A stretch of DNA of 64,000 bases from Pempheris klunzingeri (Eukaryota; Chordata; Actinopteri; Acropomatiformes; Pempheridae). Of the stretch, positions 51,601 to 62,896 are shown in pieces. The stretch lies in contig NC_092031.1 of the NCBI RefSeq assembly GCF_042242105.1, positions 3,308,175 through 3,372,174 on the forward strand, in the 5' to 3' direction. Both the position numbers and the translations under genes were made by a program. The notes under the pieces were generated by a model. That model searched no databases, was not told where the DNA came from, and saw nothing but the letters and a program-made list of their open reading frames with translations. Each line of letters begins with the position of its first letter. Position 1 is the first letter of the stretch.

Positions 51601-53533
51601 ACGTGTCTCGACTGTATTATCAATTAAATCCGAATAAAAGTGGAGGTTTTTTTTTTTTTTTTTTTGAAGCCGACAAGAGGGAGAACTTCTCTCTCTCTTC
51701 TTTTTTTTTTGTTTTCTTTCCTCCAAATTTAAACTCGCTAATGATTAACTCCCCCCCTCCCTCCAAGAATTATAAAAGTGCTCACACCAACAACAACAAC
51801 AAGCTTTTAGGCGACTATTTGAAGTGTCCAAACTTACCTGCTCGGGCTTCTCTGCAGCCAGATGCGTGTTTGCCATGTGGGGAAATATGTTGGTGATAAA
51901 ATCCAGGAAAAGAAAAAATAAAAATAAAAAAAATAAGGTGGCTTTGGCTTACAGGTATATAGGCAAGGCTGAAGTTGGTAAAAATCCTCCCTTGCCAAAG
52001 ATTGTATAGGCCTATATTACTTACAGACTGTGAAAAGTCACGTGAGGTCCATAAAGTTGGTTTTATGGTTTTGGGGAGTAGACAATGTACTATATAATTC
52101 ACAACCTTGAATGAAAGTGACGGCTTAACTGCATGGATGGGACTGGAAAGGCTGGACTGGGGAAGGAAGTCATGTCCAGTTATATTTAGTAATAGTTTAA
52201 GCTGCTGGAGAAACTTGAGAAAAAAACTGCGTCCATAAGAATAATTTGGCTCTTATGTTAGTTTTAAAATATCACATTCAATTTTATTTTTTTTAAATAT
52301 GCTCTTTATACTCCTGCAATTTGAGCTTGAGATTTCCTCCACATTTCTACCCGCAGAACGCCATTCATTATTCAACACTTTTAGTGTTTTATAAAGTAAA
52401 AATGTCTAAATTTATAGTTTTAAAAAGCCTTTACAGGCCTGTGTTTTTGCAGCAAGTGCAGCTATTAATTTCGGCGTATATAAAAAAAAGAAAAAAGTGC
52501 TTCACTTCACTTTGCAAACACAAAATGTTTTATTTCATTATTCCGCTTTAGGGACTAATTCGAGGCTTTATGGGGGTGACATGAAGCGAACTTGAGCGAG
52601 GTCCCGGGGTGATTTATCCCGACCTGTCAAGTCACCGAGCGGCCAAAGGTGAAGTCTCGGACACCCCTGAGCTGGACACAGGCTTCACTGACTCCACATA
52701 AAGAAATCTCAGCCTGTGTGTGCTTTGTCCAGCAGCCGCTAATAAAACATAATGATATTATCTCCAGGAAACTAAAGGAGATGTGAGACTTCTGCAATAT
52801 TTTCAAAAGTCTTTTCAAACTCATTTCAGGTAGAAAAAAAAAAAAAAAAAAAGTGAAAACCAGTGGCGGGCTATATGAGTCCCAGACATTTTCCACATAT
52901 TCATAACTATTAAGTGGCAATTTAAGCAGCGTAATGAGTATTGCATATTGATAGGGGTAATCTGTACCCGGATCTCATGCATAATTCATGGCGGCGGGGA
53001 TCATCTGTGGGTCAGGAGACGGTATAGACTGCAGCCGCAGATGCGCGCTGCTGCAGACTTTGCACAGTCACGATCGACTCTCACATCTGAGGGGAAATCT
53101 GCGTTTTGCACATGAAATCTGAGACTTTAGTGTCTTTATTTCTGGTTTGATTCAGATTTAAAATCACTGCAAACGTGGTGCGTAAATCTTTTAACAGAAT
53201 TCAGCTCCTGTTTTGTTTGCTCGTGTGCCAATGTAAAGCATCATAGCTGCTATTTGAAACATGCACACAGGTTTTAGCTATAAAATACAATCTGTTTTCT
53301 GCTTCTGCTTCCAAATCAGTTCTGAAATTCAATATTATTATAAAAAAACTGTTACTTTACTGGTAAATAAGCCAAAGGAGTCGAGCTTCGTGTTGAATCC
53401 GCCTCTTCTCACGTGGGCTTTAATGCAGCCTCGTTCGCTTCATCATGATGATGAAACACATGAAGCAAATGTCACCTTGGGCGGTTTTTTGGGAGGCCGG
53501 TTTACGGTGTCAGGGATGTTCAACATCTGGTAG

Positions 53534-53582
<49 letters not shown>

Positions 53583-55293
53583 CTCTACCAGCAGAGGGCG
53601 CCTCAGACCGGCCCCGGAGGATGATGGATGGTCTTTTTTCTCCTCCTCCTCCTCCTCAGCCATCATCATCATCAGGGGCATGTAGGTTACAGAGCAGAAA
53701 CATGTAGAGAGGAAAAACCTGAGTCACTCCGAGGCGTGTTTAGCAGTTATCTCCTCAGGTTTGTCCGGGTCGAGTGGGCGGAATGAACCTTTAATCCCAC
53801 AGACTTGGAGCTGGAGAGTGAAACTGTCTTTGGAGAACAAAACTGGATTAGAAGTCAGTCTGAGCGGCCTGATAATCACACCGAGCTCCACTTTCACTTC
53901 TGTGTGTTTCTGCTGTAATGAAGTATAATTAGACTTTTCACATTTTACTGCACTTTTTCTTCCCCTACTTTTATCTGACAGCTCAAATCTCTTGCTTCTT
54001 TTCAGATTAGGATTTTACATTAAACTGAGGATAAACTTTCACTGCTAATATGTTGTTTAAAGTCAAACCAGCGTCTCCGATTGTTCCATCTTAACAACTA
54101 CTTGAGGCCCAAATTGTTCAATAAATAGAATAAAACCAGTAAAGATGACAGAAATGTCCAAACACTAAACATCTAAATGTCTTTCCTCTGCCATTAATCA
54201 TCTCAGGACCCCTCAGATTTATCTGGCGACCCTTTGGAGGGGTCAGATCCCCACGTTGAGAACCCACTGGAGCTGTTAACGCACTGATTGACGTTAGAAT
54301 ATCACTCACAGGGCATTTTACTGCTTTAATTCATGATAATTAAAGTATTTTCTGTACTTTTACTTCAGTTGGACTCTGAATGCAGGACTTTCACTTGTAA
54401 TGGAGTATTTTTACATTTCAGCCTGTTATAAGACCAACAGATATCTACAAATAAGTAAAAGACAATGATGCCCTGAAAGAGAAAAGCTCATTCTTACTGT
54501 ATATGTTCATAAATACTGACTTTATCACATCAACTATTAATCACAGGCCAAAACAAACAGCCAAGATATAATTTAAGTATAAAATATATGTTTAAATTTA
54601 TGTGTATGTTGGATGAATTCAGCAAATTACTTGATAAATCATTAACTAAACACTTTATAGATCTGTTATAAGCTGTAAACTGGACTGGCAGGTTGTGAAA
54701 ACTCCCCTTGACTTTGACTTTAACAGATTATTTGGAGAAAATGGCTCCAGCATCCATTTATTAAAGACTTATTAACATTTATAAATGCAGATTTAGCAGA
54801 TTAAACCCTTTTATTAATGAGCTATCAACATTTATAACTACAGACTTCATATTAAAATAGTTTATTAGCATTTATAACCGCAAACTTCGTGGATTTAATA
54901 TTTGATTAATCATTTATTATCGTGTTTATCTGCAGACTTGGTGGATTAAACTCTTTATTAATGATTCAGTAACACTTACCAGTGCAGATTTGATTGATTA
55001 TTTGAAAGTGAGAGGATTAATAAATGGATTAACTGCATTTACAACTTCATTATAAATAAACAGAAAGGAATAAACACCAGCCAATTAGATTTTTCATAAC
55101 CTGGCAGCCCAAAACAATTATAAATGATTTATTGAGTATTGACAAATCCATTAATTCCAAATTATAAGACCTTTATAAAGGGTGCCTTATTAGACAGAGG
55201 ATCAGATCTGCTTTCCTATTTGAATACTGGACGTTATTATCATTACTGGTACTTAAAGAGGCTGCAGCTTCTGTCCACATGCGCGCACAGGAC
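51601..55293. other. Spacer between hoxb5b and mir-10 (hoxb4b position side)
   Basis: No coding exon or homeodomain found. The part at about 52860-53080 is less AT-simple and carries homeodomain-type motifs (ATTAAGTGGCAATTTAAG, GCATAATTCATGG, TGATAGGGGTAATC), so it may be a conserved noncoding element. A (GT)n tract lies at 53536-53579. Confidence 0.35.
53536..53579. repeat. (GT)n microsatellite
   Basis: About 22 GT units. Confidence 0.9.
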
Positions 55294-55388
55294 GACCTGT
55301 CATCTATATACACCCTGTAGATCCGAATTTGTGTAAAAAAAATAGCTGCACCCACAAATTCGCGTCTTGGGGAGTACGTAGGTGACGA
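55294..55388 (+). ncRNA. mir10: mir-10 precursor hairpin (mir-10a-like), mature position 1 changed to C
   Basis: MicroRNA conserved in Hox clusters between groups 4 and 5/3. The 5' arm at 55311-55333 reads CACCCTGTAGATCCGAATTT then GTG; it matches miR-10a except that the first base is C instead of U. Seed bases ACCCTGT are intact. The 3' arm ACAAATTCGCGTCTTGGGGA (55354-55373) pairs with it. The lower stem is supported by GTCATC against GGTGAC. Position agrees with mir-10 in other HoxB clusters, here downstream of hoxb5b and upstream of hoxb3b, with no hoxb4b left beside it. Confidence 0.92.
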
Positions 55389-57259
55389 CACTGCACCTCC
55401 AGGAGGAGAAAAACACTCTCTGAAAAAGCCAAAACACTGATTTCTTTCTGTGTGTAGTTGATGTCGTCTGGTTGATGTGTGTTTAAAATGAGGTTTTTGT
55501 GAGAGGGGTTCTGTGTGGGGGGTTCATGCACAGAGCTGCAGGCCTTCACCACAGTAAATATGCTTCTGTGAGTGTTTTCCTTTCCCTTTTTTCTTCCTCC
55601 TCCTCCACCACCACCTCCTCCTCCTCCTCCTCCTCCAGCGGCACATTGTTGGCGAATATGACATCTGTGAAAGTTGCAGGACAGGGCCCTGAATGTGGGG
55701 CATTGTTCGGCACATCATTTATCTTCTTTTCACTGCACTTGCCTGCAGTCGAGGAGGAGTTTTAGTTTGCAGGGAAATGTGAGGAGGACCTCAACAAACA
55801 GCTCCAACAGATTCCCAACAGGCTGGACTGAGATTCTGCACCGGTGAGGAGATGAAACCCCAAAAAGTAAGTTTTTTTTTTTTACTGTGCTGATGAATAA
55901 GGGCAACACTTTAGTATAAACCCCCTACTTAACATTTATAAATAGCAGATAAAGAGTTAATAATGTGGGTTTAAGCAAATGTGAGGACAGTTTTATTGGT
56001 ATTGGCAACAATTATAACTTGTCATATGGAGACATTTTTATTATTACATCATTAAAAAAATTGTTTACTCCATTATAATTCATCATGTGTTGATGCTGCG
56101 GCCTTCAAAGTGGACAAACACGTTAATAAACATCTATATCAGCTTAAAACTACATTAACAGTGAGTTCTACACATATTAAATCTCTCTCTGCTGCTTATG
56201 TTTGTCAAATAAAGTGAAGTATTGGTGACTTAAAGCTGCTGTTTGAATGTTTTCTTTGATGTGGAAAATTGAGATTTTGATCTTTGAGTCCACTTCTTGT
56301 TTTAACTGTATTTGTTTATGTGTTGTTGGTTTTATTTGCTCCATTGCTTACGTAGTGTGTGTGTGTGTGTGTGTGTGTGTGGGAAATGGAGTTGCTGCTG
56401 CTGTTGATTCGACTGTCTTTGAATTAATTCAGAGCCATAAATCCCCCTCCTTGTGGACACGTGGTTCCTGCAGCTAATTGACAAGAGAGGTTGCAGTGCG
56501 CTGCATTTGTCAGCAGGCCTGCAGACTGAATGGAGGGGTGGAGGTGGAGGTGGAGGTGGAGGAGGGTGCCTGAGGAGTGCGTGGAGCTGGCTTTGGTGAT
56601 GAAGATGGGGTGTAAAGTGCAGCTCGGGGGTGTTGTCATATCTGAATGATAACTATGTGTCACCCACTACAGGCCACGGGGATCAATTCATATTTATATT
56701 CAGACTTATCATGTCAGTCCATCTGCATCCTCCTCCTCCTCCTCCTCCTCCTCCTCTGCCTCATACATCAGGGGACGATTTAGACGTTTTTAAGACGGGG
56801 CACTTATTGCTGATTTTCTTTGTATTCATATGGCACTTTTTATTTCACTACACAGGCTATAAAGGGGATTTATAGCAGCCACTTTATTAGGTACACCTAC
56901 TGTATGTATGTGTGTGTGTGCATTCATATGGCCAGAGCTTTTAGCCACATCTCACAGGCTTCATCAGCATATGGAGTTAGCTGCAGTTGTGGGTGTTGTC
57001 TGAGGCTGAAAGCTCCGGAGAATAAAAGCTCCCACTGAAGGAGCCAAGACATTTGTGGCTCGGGTGTAAAACAAAATACAGGTCAATGCATCAGTCACAA
57101 CAACAGCAGCAGCATGATTGTCGGATTAGCTTCAGCCAAATGAGTGCACGTGCTTGTTTTGACCCTTTAGTGAAGCTCATAATGAATCTAATGCTGCAGC
57201 TATGAGACGAGAGATGCTTAATGGTGACTTAGTTTTGGACATAAGGACCCAGTTCTGGT

Positions 57260-57291
<32 letters not shown>

Positions 57292-57309
57292 TCTCTGCAC
57301 GGCTCGGAG

Positions 57310-57480
57310 ATCAAAGATATTAATTTGCATTAATTAACGCTAGCTTAGTTAAATATTACCTTTCAGAGCCAATCAAAGCCATCGGGGGGAAACGTGGAAG
57401 ATGGGAGATCAAAGCGCCGCCAATCGATCCCCTGCAGCAGCCTGATGGGTCGCCATGTAAGCCGAACCAGCTCCAGTCCA
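57310..57480 (+). promoter_or_regulatory. Candidate conserved noncoding element upstream of hoxb3b
   Basis: Stands out from the flanking simple repeats by its balanced composition. Contains TATTAATTTGCATTAATTAA, GAGCCAATCAAAGCCATC and GCGCCGCCAATCGATCCC, that is, Hox-type TAAT cores and Hox/Pbx-like CAATC motifs. Inference from composition only. Confidence 0.3.
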
Positions 57481-58191
57481 GGCCTCATTAAGAGCGCCAA
57501 GTCCTGCGTGGAGACTTTTTAATGGACGCTGCTGCTGCTGCTGACCACTGTCTGCCTCCTCTTTAGTGCTCTACAATGACTCCATCGGATCACTCATTTA
57601 AATTAGAAAAAGAAAAAAATCTCATTACATAAACAAGACGTAATGCACTTTGGTATGAGAGTGTGTAAAAACACACACAACAACCCCCTGACTAAACACT
57701 GATAGCTTTCTTTGCCTGAGTAATTTATGGCAGCTCTCTGGCTTCGCTCCTTGAATGGGATGTTTGAATTTATTATTACAGCGTTGGACACGTTCCCAGG
57801 ACTGTTAAAACAACATAGGGACGGAGCTGCTTGTGGCTTCATATCATTTTCTGGGCTTGAAAACCAAAAAAAAAAAAAAAAAAAACCAAGATGCCAATTA
57901 AATTCTAGCAGCTTTTGGGCCATTTTAATTCACGCCAGTGGTGGTGGGAGGCGTCAGGCCATTCTCCTTATCTAAATCCACTTAAAAGAGGGTTTACTGC
58001 CAAAATATTCCAGCTCCTCCTGAACATTTGATTTCCTGTCTGCTCTAATTGCCACGAAGATGTAAAGGTGGTCAATTTACCCACATAGAAACATGTAAAA
58101 AGAAAAAAAAAGAGTCTTATCTTTATCGCAGGGGCTATTAACATGGATGAAACTGGGCTTGCATGATCAGCAGAGAGGGTTTCTTTTTCTC

Positions 58192-58203
58192 CACACACAC
58201 ACA

Positions 58204-58245
<42 letters not shown>
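58192..58245. repeat. (CA)n microsatellite
   Basis: About 26 CA units with one interruption. Confidence 0.9.
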
Positions 58246-58249
<4 letters not shown>

Positions 58250-58290
58250 GGCTGACATTGTGTGCAGAAATGCTATGCAGGGCGGTGTGA

Positions 58291-59564
58291 GCTGCAGACA
58301 CACTGTCCACTCCGCTTCGCCCCACTGGCATGCAAAGCCACCACCATCACGACTGAGCTGCTCCTTTCCTGCAGGATTATTCTAATCTGGGAGGCTTTCC
58401 TAAAAAAAAAAATTAAAAAAAAAACAGAAAAAGAAGGTGCGTTTGCGTCCAGCGAGGAGTGTTTGAGCGCGGGATGGATGTGGGTTGTGAAGGTAAGGCA
58501 GCCGGGCTGTTGTGCCGCGGACTGGGTTATGTGTCTTTATGATTTACGAGCCTGACTCCAGCCGCGGTTCAACCAGAGTTCATAAAGCTGCATGCCTCCA
58601 GACTTATTCTGTCTCTCTCCCTCTCTCTGCTTCTCTCTTCCTCCTTAAATCTGCCGCTTAATAATTATGTTACGTTGAATATCGCAGGAATTAAATTTAA
58701 TTAACATATTGGGTGAAAGGATTTTTTTTTAATATACCGCCTTCAAGGCATCAAACAGCTGCAGCGCACAAAGGACTTTTTGTGTTATTTAGTGCTCGAT
58801 TGGTGTGTTTTTATCTTATTTTTTATGATATAATATTTAATTTTTCCTGCTTGGAAATGTTAAATACTGGACAGTTTATTAACTGAGTGAAGGCTGTTGT
58901 TATTAACACTCACAGGCCTCATGTAATTCCAGGAAACACACAAGTGAAAGAAGAATAAAAAGAGTGAATTTACTTTTATATTTATATTAAATGTATTTTC
59001 TCTTAATGGGCCTATTTGTCTTTAGAGGTCTGGTGTGGACTAATTAGTATTATTGTTAGCCATTTGTTCTTATTACCATTATTGTCAGTGTTTTATTCAT
59101 TCGTATTCTAATAAATAACCTCGTTTTTTAGCTCAAAATCATTATATTTCGTTTGTTTTTTGATGCATTACAGCACAATAAAAAAAAAGGGGGAAATGAG
59201 CCTCTGCTGCAGACCAGTGAGATCCACGCTAACTGTTAGAGGAAAATAATGACATTTATGCTAGATTCTGCAAGATTATCCTCAAAAATTGTGCATTTCA
59301 GGGGGTTTATTTGCACAAAACTCTCTATTCTCCATCGCCTCTCTGGCCAGAAGAGGTTTGCTATTCATGTCAGCACACCATTGAGTTGATAAGATGGATC
59401 ATGTGGTCTCCTCCCTGATTCTGTCTCCGTTTTTTTTTTCTTTCTTTTTCTGGATCGTCTCAGGCCAGAAGCCCAGGGCTCTCTGGAAACCTGCCATGTG
59501 ACATTTGGCTGCCAGCGCTCCGTCAGAAGGTCAAAAGGAGGCCCCGGTGCACATTACATGGAAA
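58291..59564 (+). other. hoxb3b: hoxb3b 5'UTR: candidate upstream noncoding exon and intron
   Basis: A donor GTGAAG|GTAAGG sits at 58492/58493. A strong acceptor (long pyrimidine run, then GGATCGTCTCAG|GCCAG) sits at 59463/59464, 101 bp before the ATG. Hox3 genes in vertebrates commonly have spliced upstream noncoding exons, so this pair is probably the 5'UTR intron. The 5' end of the upstream exon is not defined. Confidence 0.45.
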
Positions 59565-61474
59565 ATGCAGAAGCCCAGTGCGACACAAAACACCCAAAAC
59601 CTCGACTTCTTCGGCGAGTCTGTGCAGGATGTCAGCGGGTTTGGCTGCGCGCAAATGGAGACGTTTGAGCGCACGTTTCCCAGGAGGTCAAAACAGCAAA
59701 ACCCCAAGTTTCCTACAAGCAAAAAGATTTTCCCCTGGATGAAAGAGTCCAGACAGTCCGAGCAGAAACACGGCAGGAGAGTCGCAGGTCTGTATGTGAA
59801 AAAGAAAGAGGCTGCAGTTGCTTTCAAACGAGGCCTTTTCATTAACGACGTCTTATACAGTTAATTGAGGAAATTGGTTCGTATTTCCTCCTTTTCGGGT
59901 TCAAAAGGTCAGAAAGCCATTAATCATACATGGACAGGCATGAAGCAGGAGGATACACACACACTGGCTCAGCTTTTAGGCTCACGTGCTATTAAAAAGA
60001 CATAATAATCACATAATAATAATATTAATTTGCATAGAACTTTTAAAATTAAGTGTTTTACAGAAAAAAAATAATATAATAGAAATAACTAGGGCCAAAA
60101 ATTCTATTTAATAAAGTTTTAAATATATATTTTAGTAGACAAAACATTAGATGGATGCTTCCCTTTATTTAAACTATAATTACAAAGCCTGATGATGATC
60201 TGATCTTTGCACAGATATGATCCAACAACCTTTCAATCATTATTCAGACAAAATATCAGTATAACATCCCACTTTTGACAAAATAACAGCAACTACATGA
60301 GCTAAATTAAAAGACTCTTGTTCAATATTTTATAAATATCTGGATTCCTCCTCTCTCTGTTATCTCACACTGACACCACAGCATTTATCCAACTTTTAAA
60401 AACCCTTCGTTGTCTCAGAGAAACAAAAACAAAACAAAACCATCACTGTCTTTTCTCCCTGCTGTCGAATTAATTTTTATCTATTACTTTAAAGTTCATT
60501 TAATCAGGATTAGGTCGGAGCACACACCCTGTTAACAGTCCAGTAGCTCATAATTTGATTTTAATCATTTAATTAATTAATGCCAGTAAACAACAGGCTT
60601 CTTTTTGTTGTTGTCTTCTGTATTATTGGATGTTTAGATGAACCGAGATTATAATTGTTCTGTTTTACATGTTAATCGAGTTAAATTGTTCTAATTGTTT
60701 TAATGTAGTGGAGTTTTGATGTGATTTCATTGTTGGAGGCCACTTTACTGTTAACTGTAGGAGGTTTAAGTGCAAACATTGTTGGTTATATGTATTTTAT
60801 TTGTTAAGGAGAGAATCACACTAAAGAATAAAAGCAAGCAGGAGGGCAGAGTTGATTATTAAGTCATAGATAAACCAGGAGAAATGATCGGTGATTATTA
60901 CAACCTAGTGTTTGTCTCCACAGACTGCACCGTCAGCGAGAAGTGTCCGAGCGCGACCCCGGCCTCCAAGAGGACGCGCACCGCGTACACGAGCGCGCAA
61001 CTGGTGGAGCTGGAGAAGGAGTTTCACTTCAGCCGCTACCTGTGCAGGCCGCGGCGGGTGGAGATGGCCAGCCTGCTCAACCTCCAGGAGAGGCAGATCA
61101 AGATCTGGTTCCAGAACCGCAGGATGAAGCAGAAGAAGGACGAGAGAGTGCAGGGCCTCACCTCCTCCTCCTCACCCCCGTCCTCCCCCTCCGCCCCGGG
61201 CAGCCCCACTCTGTCGAGCCTGGGTTATGTCCATCTGGGCGGGGATTACCAGCCGGCCTCCCCTCCGCTCAAGTCCCAACACCACCAGTCCCAGCCGGCC
61301 TATCCGGCGCAGTACTCCAAATATCCAGCTCCGGGCTTTACGCACGGCCCGCAGTTTAACGCGCAGTACAACACGCACACCACAGACCCTCCCGTGGATC
61401 TTAACGGGTCATATTTCCCGCAGAGCTGCACTCAGGACAGAATCATGCAGGCTCCAAAACTGACTCATCTGTAG
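59565..61474 (+). CDS. hoxb3b: Homeobox protein Hox-B3b, 257 aa, two exons, shortened
   Basis: Hox group 3 transcription factor for hindbrain patterning. Exons 59565-59787 and 60924-61474 join in frame (258 codons with stop). The start MQK and the C-terminus APKLTHL are Hox3 hallmarks. The hexapeptide IFPWM is at 55-59, followed by KESRQ as in HOXB3. The homeodomain spans about 89-149 ([57 protein letters not shown]). The C-terminal part (about 150-257) matches the Hox3 tail region. Total length is far below the roughly 400+ aa of other HoxB3 proteins; most loss is before the hexapeptide, only 54 residues here. Homeodomain changes relative to the family: N23S and Y56Q. Hox2 is ruled out by VEMA and the C-terminus. 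Poly(A) signal likely 61747-61752. Confidence 0.94.
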
Positions 61475-62629
61475 CGGACGAGACGTGAATCCCCCATGAA
61501 AACTTTCCCTTTAACTTAAAAGCAGAAGACTCGCTGATTTGTCCTGATGCATGAATCTTTATTATGATTTATTTATTGGTCTAATTAATCAAATGTATTT
61601 ATTTCTATTTATACATATTTATTCATCTTGTGCATTTGATATCTGTTGCTGTGTTTGCTTTTACGCATGGGGCCTCCTCAGAGACAATAAGGAGAAGCTG
61701 TGATCCAGACAGTTTAAATCAAAAATGTTGTTACTTCAGCTACATCAATAAACGCAGTTTGTTGAGATTCCCCCACCAGACTCTCCAGAGTAAATGCTCC
61801 TGTAAGAGCCACTATACAACAAAAAAAACTGTAATTCAAAACGTTTGCATAAAAAAAAAATTCCTTTATCTTTATATGTGTGTGTGTGTGTTAAAGCTTA
61901 ATTAGCACTTAAGGTCTATCACATCACAATAACTCTCACTTAATTACAGGAGCTCTTACGGATGAATGTGGACGTGATAGGTGTTTGGGAAGATATTACA
62001 TTATAGTCTTGGCGTCGTTAACTCTCAAGCACGAAAAGCTAAAAAAAAAAAAAAAAAGGCCAATATGGTTCTTAAATGTGTCTTTTGTTCTTTTATGCGC
62101 AAAGTGGGCCACACAGGCTGTCAATGTTTAAAAAGAGCGCATGATGGATCACTGGATCCACTGCGCTGCTTTGGAGTCAGAGTCTGTCTGCAGGATCCGA
62201 GTAGTTGGTTATGACCCAAAGCACCTTTTCACCAAATTTAGATTATAGCAGATTATAGATTTATAGTTCTCTATGACGAAATTTAAGTTTTTTTTCCATA
62301 AAAAAAGTCCATAAATTGAAAACATTATCAACTAGGCTTTGTTATTTTGTGTTACTGGCACTCAGGTTTGGGCAAAAGAATAATTTAGCAGCCATTATAG
62401 TAACTTTTGACACCTTCAAAACAACAGTGATGCATGATGTCTGCACCTTTTTCTGTTCTTAGGGGGATAAATGTTATTATAACACTTATTATACTAAATC
62501 CATATATTATTATTACTATTATTACAACACATCACATATCGTGGCATTATTTTTTTTTTTACATTTAATTTGACATTTGGAGCTCCTCTAACAGCACAAG
62601 CCTGAAATGTGTCCTGATGTTTGTGTTCT
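61475..62629. other. hoxb3b 3'UTR and compact hoxb3b-hoxb1b spacer
   Basis: hoxb3b AATAAA at 61747-61752. The whole interval between hoxb3b and hoxb1b is 1.4 kb, and no hoxb2b exon or homeodomain is present. Confidence 0.6.
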
Positions 62630-62715
62630 TATCAGATGGATGAGCGAGTTTGATTGAAGCATTTGTCATGTAAATGCGAGCCGTTTGATGGACGAGCCCG
62701 CAGACTTGACAGAGT
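62630..62715 (+). promoter_or_regulatory. hoxb1b: hoxb1b rhombomere-4 type autoregulatory element
   Basis: Sites in order: AGATGGATGAGC at 62634-62645 (Pbx-Hox-like); TGATTGAAG at 62651-62659, like repeat 1 of the mouse Hoxb1 element; ATTTGTCATGTAAATG at 62661-62676, like its Sox-Oct site; TGATGGACGAGC at 62686-62697, two changes from repeat 3 (TGATGGATGGGC); and TGACAG at 62707-62712, a Meis/Prep site. Order and spacing resemble the Hoxb1 r4 enhancer as I recall it. It lies about 180-265 bp upstream of the ATG, suitable for Hox1/Pbx/Meis self-activation. Confidence 0.75.
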
Positions 62716-62896
62716 GCTGTAGGTCCTTCGCCATTGGCGTTTAGCGGGTCACATGGTGTGTCAGGAAGGTGATATGAGGGTGGAAGGCAGTTTTACAGCT
62801 TTGACATACTACCTAGAAGGTTAGGGCAAGGGGAGCGCCGATTAATGACTGCTCAGTCTTGATCACTTCTGAACAAACAATAGGCCCAGGTCCAGG

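Larger units (their letters stand above)
55389..58290. other. Spacer between mir-10 and hoxb3b 5' exons
   Basis: No coding gene supported. Simple repeats: CTC tract near 55600-55640, (GT)n near 56355-56380, CTC tract near 56718-56757, (CA)n near 57260-57289 and 58192-58245. The part at 57310-57480 is a candidate conserved element (separate entry). Confidence 0.45.

Noticed and set aside
51601-55293. Retinoic acid response elements (direct AGGTCA repeats) in the hoxb5b-hoxb3b interval
   Set aside because: Only half-sites or poorly matched pairs were seen; not enough to call an element by eye.
59505-59564. N-terminal extension of hoxb3b beginning at 59505
   Set aside because: It has no ATG; the ATG at 59565 gives the Hox3-type MQK start and lies 101 bp after the 5'UTR acceptor.
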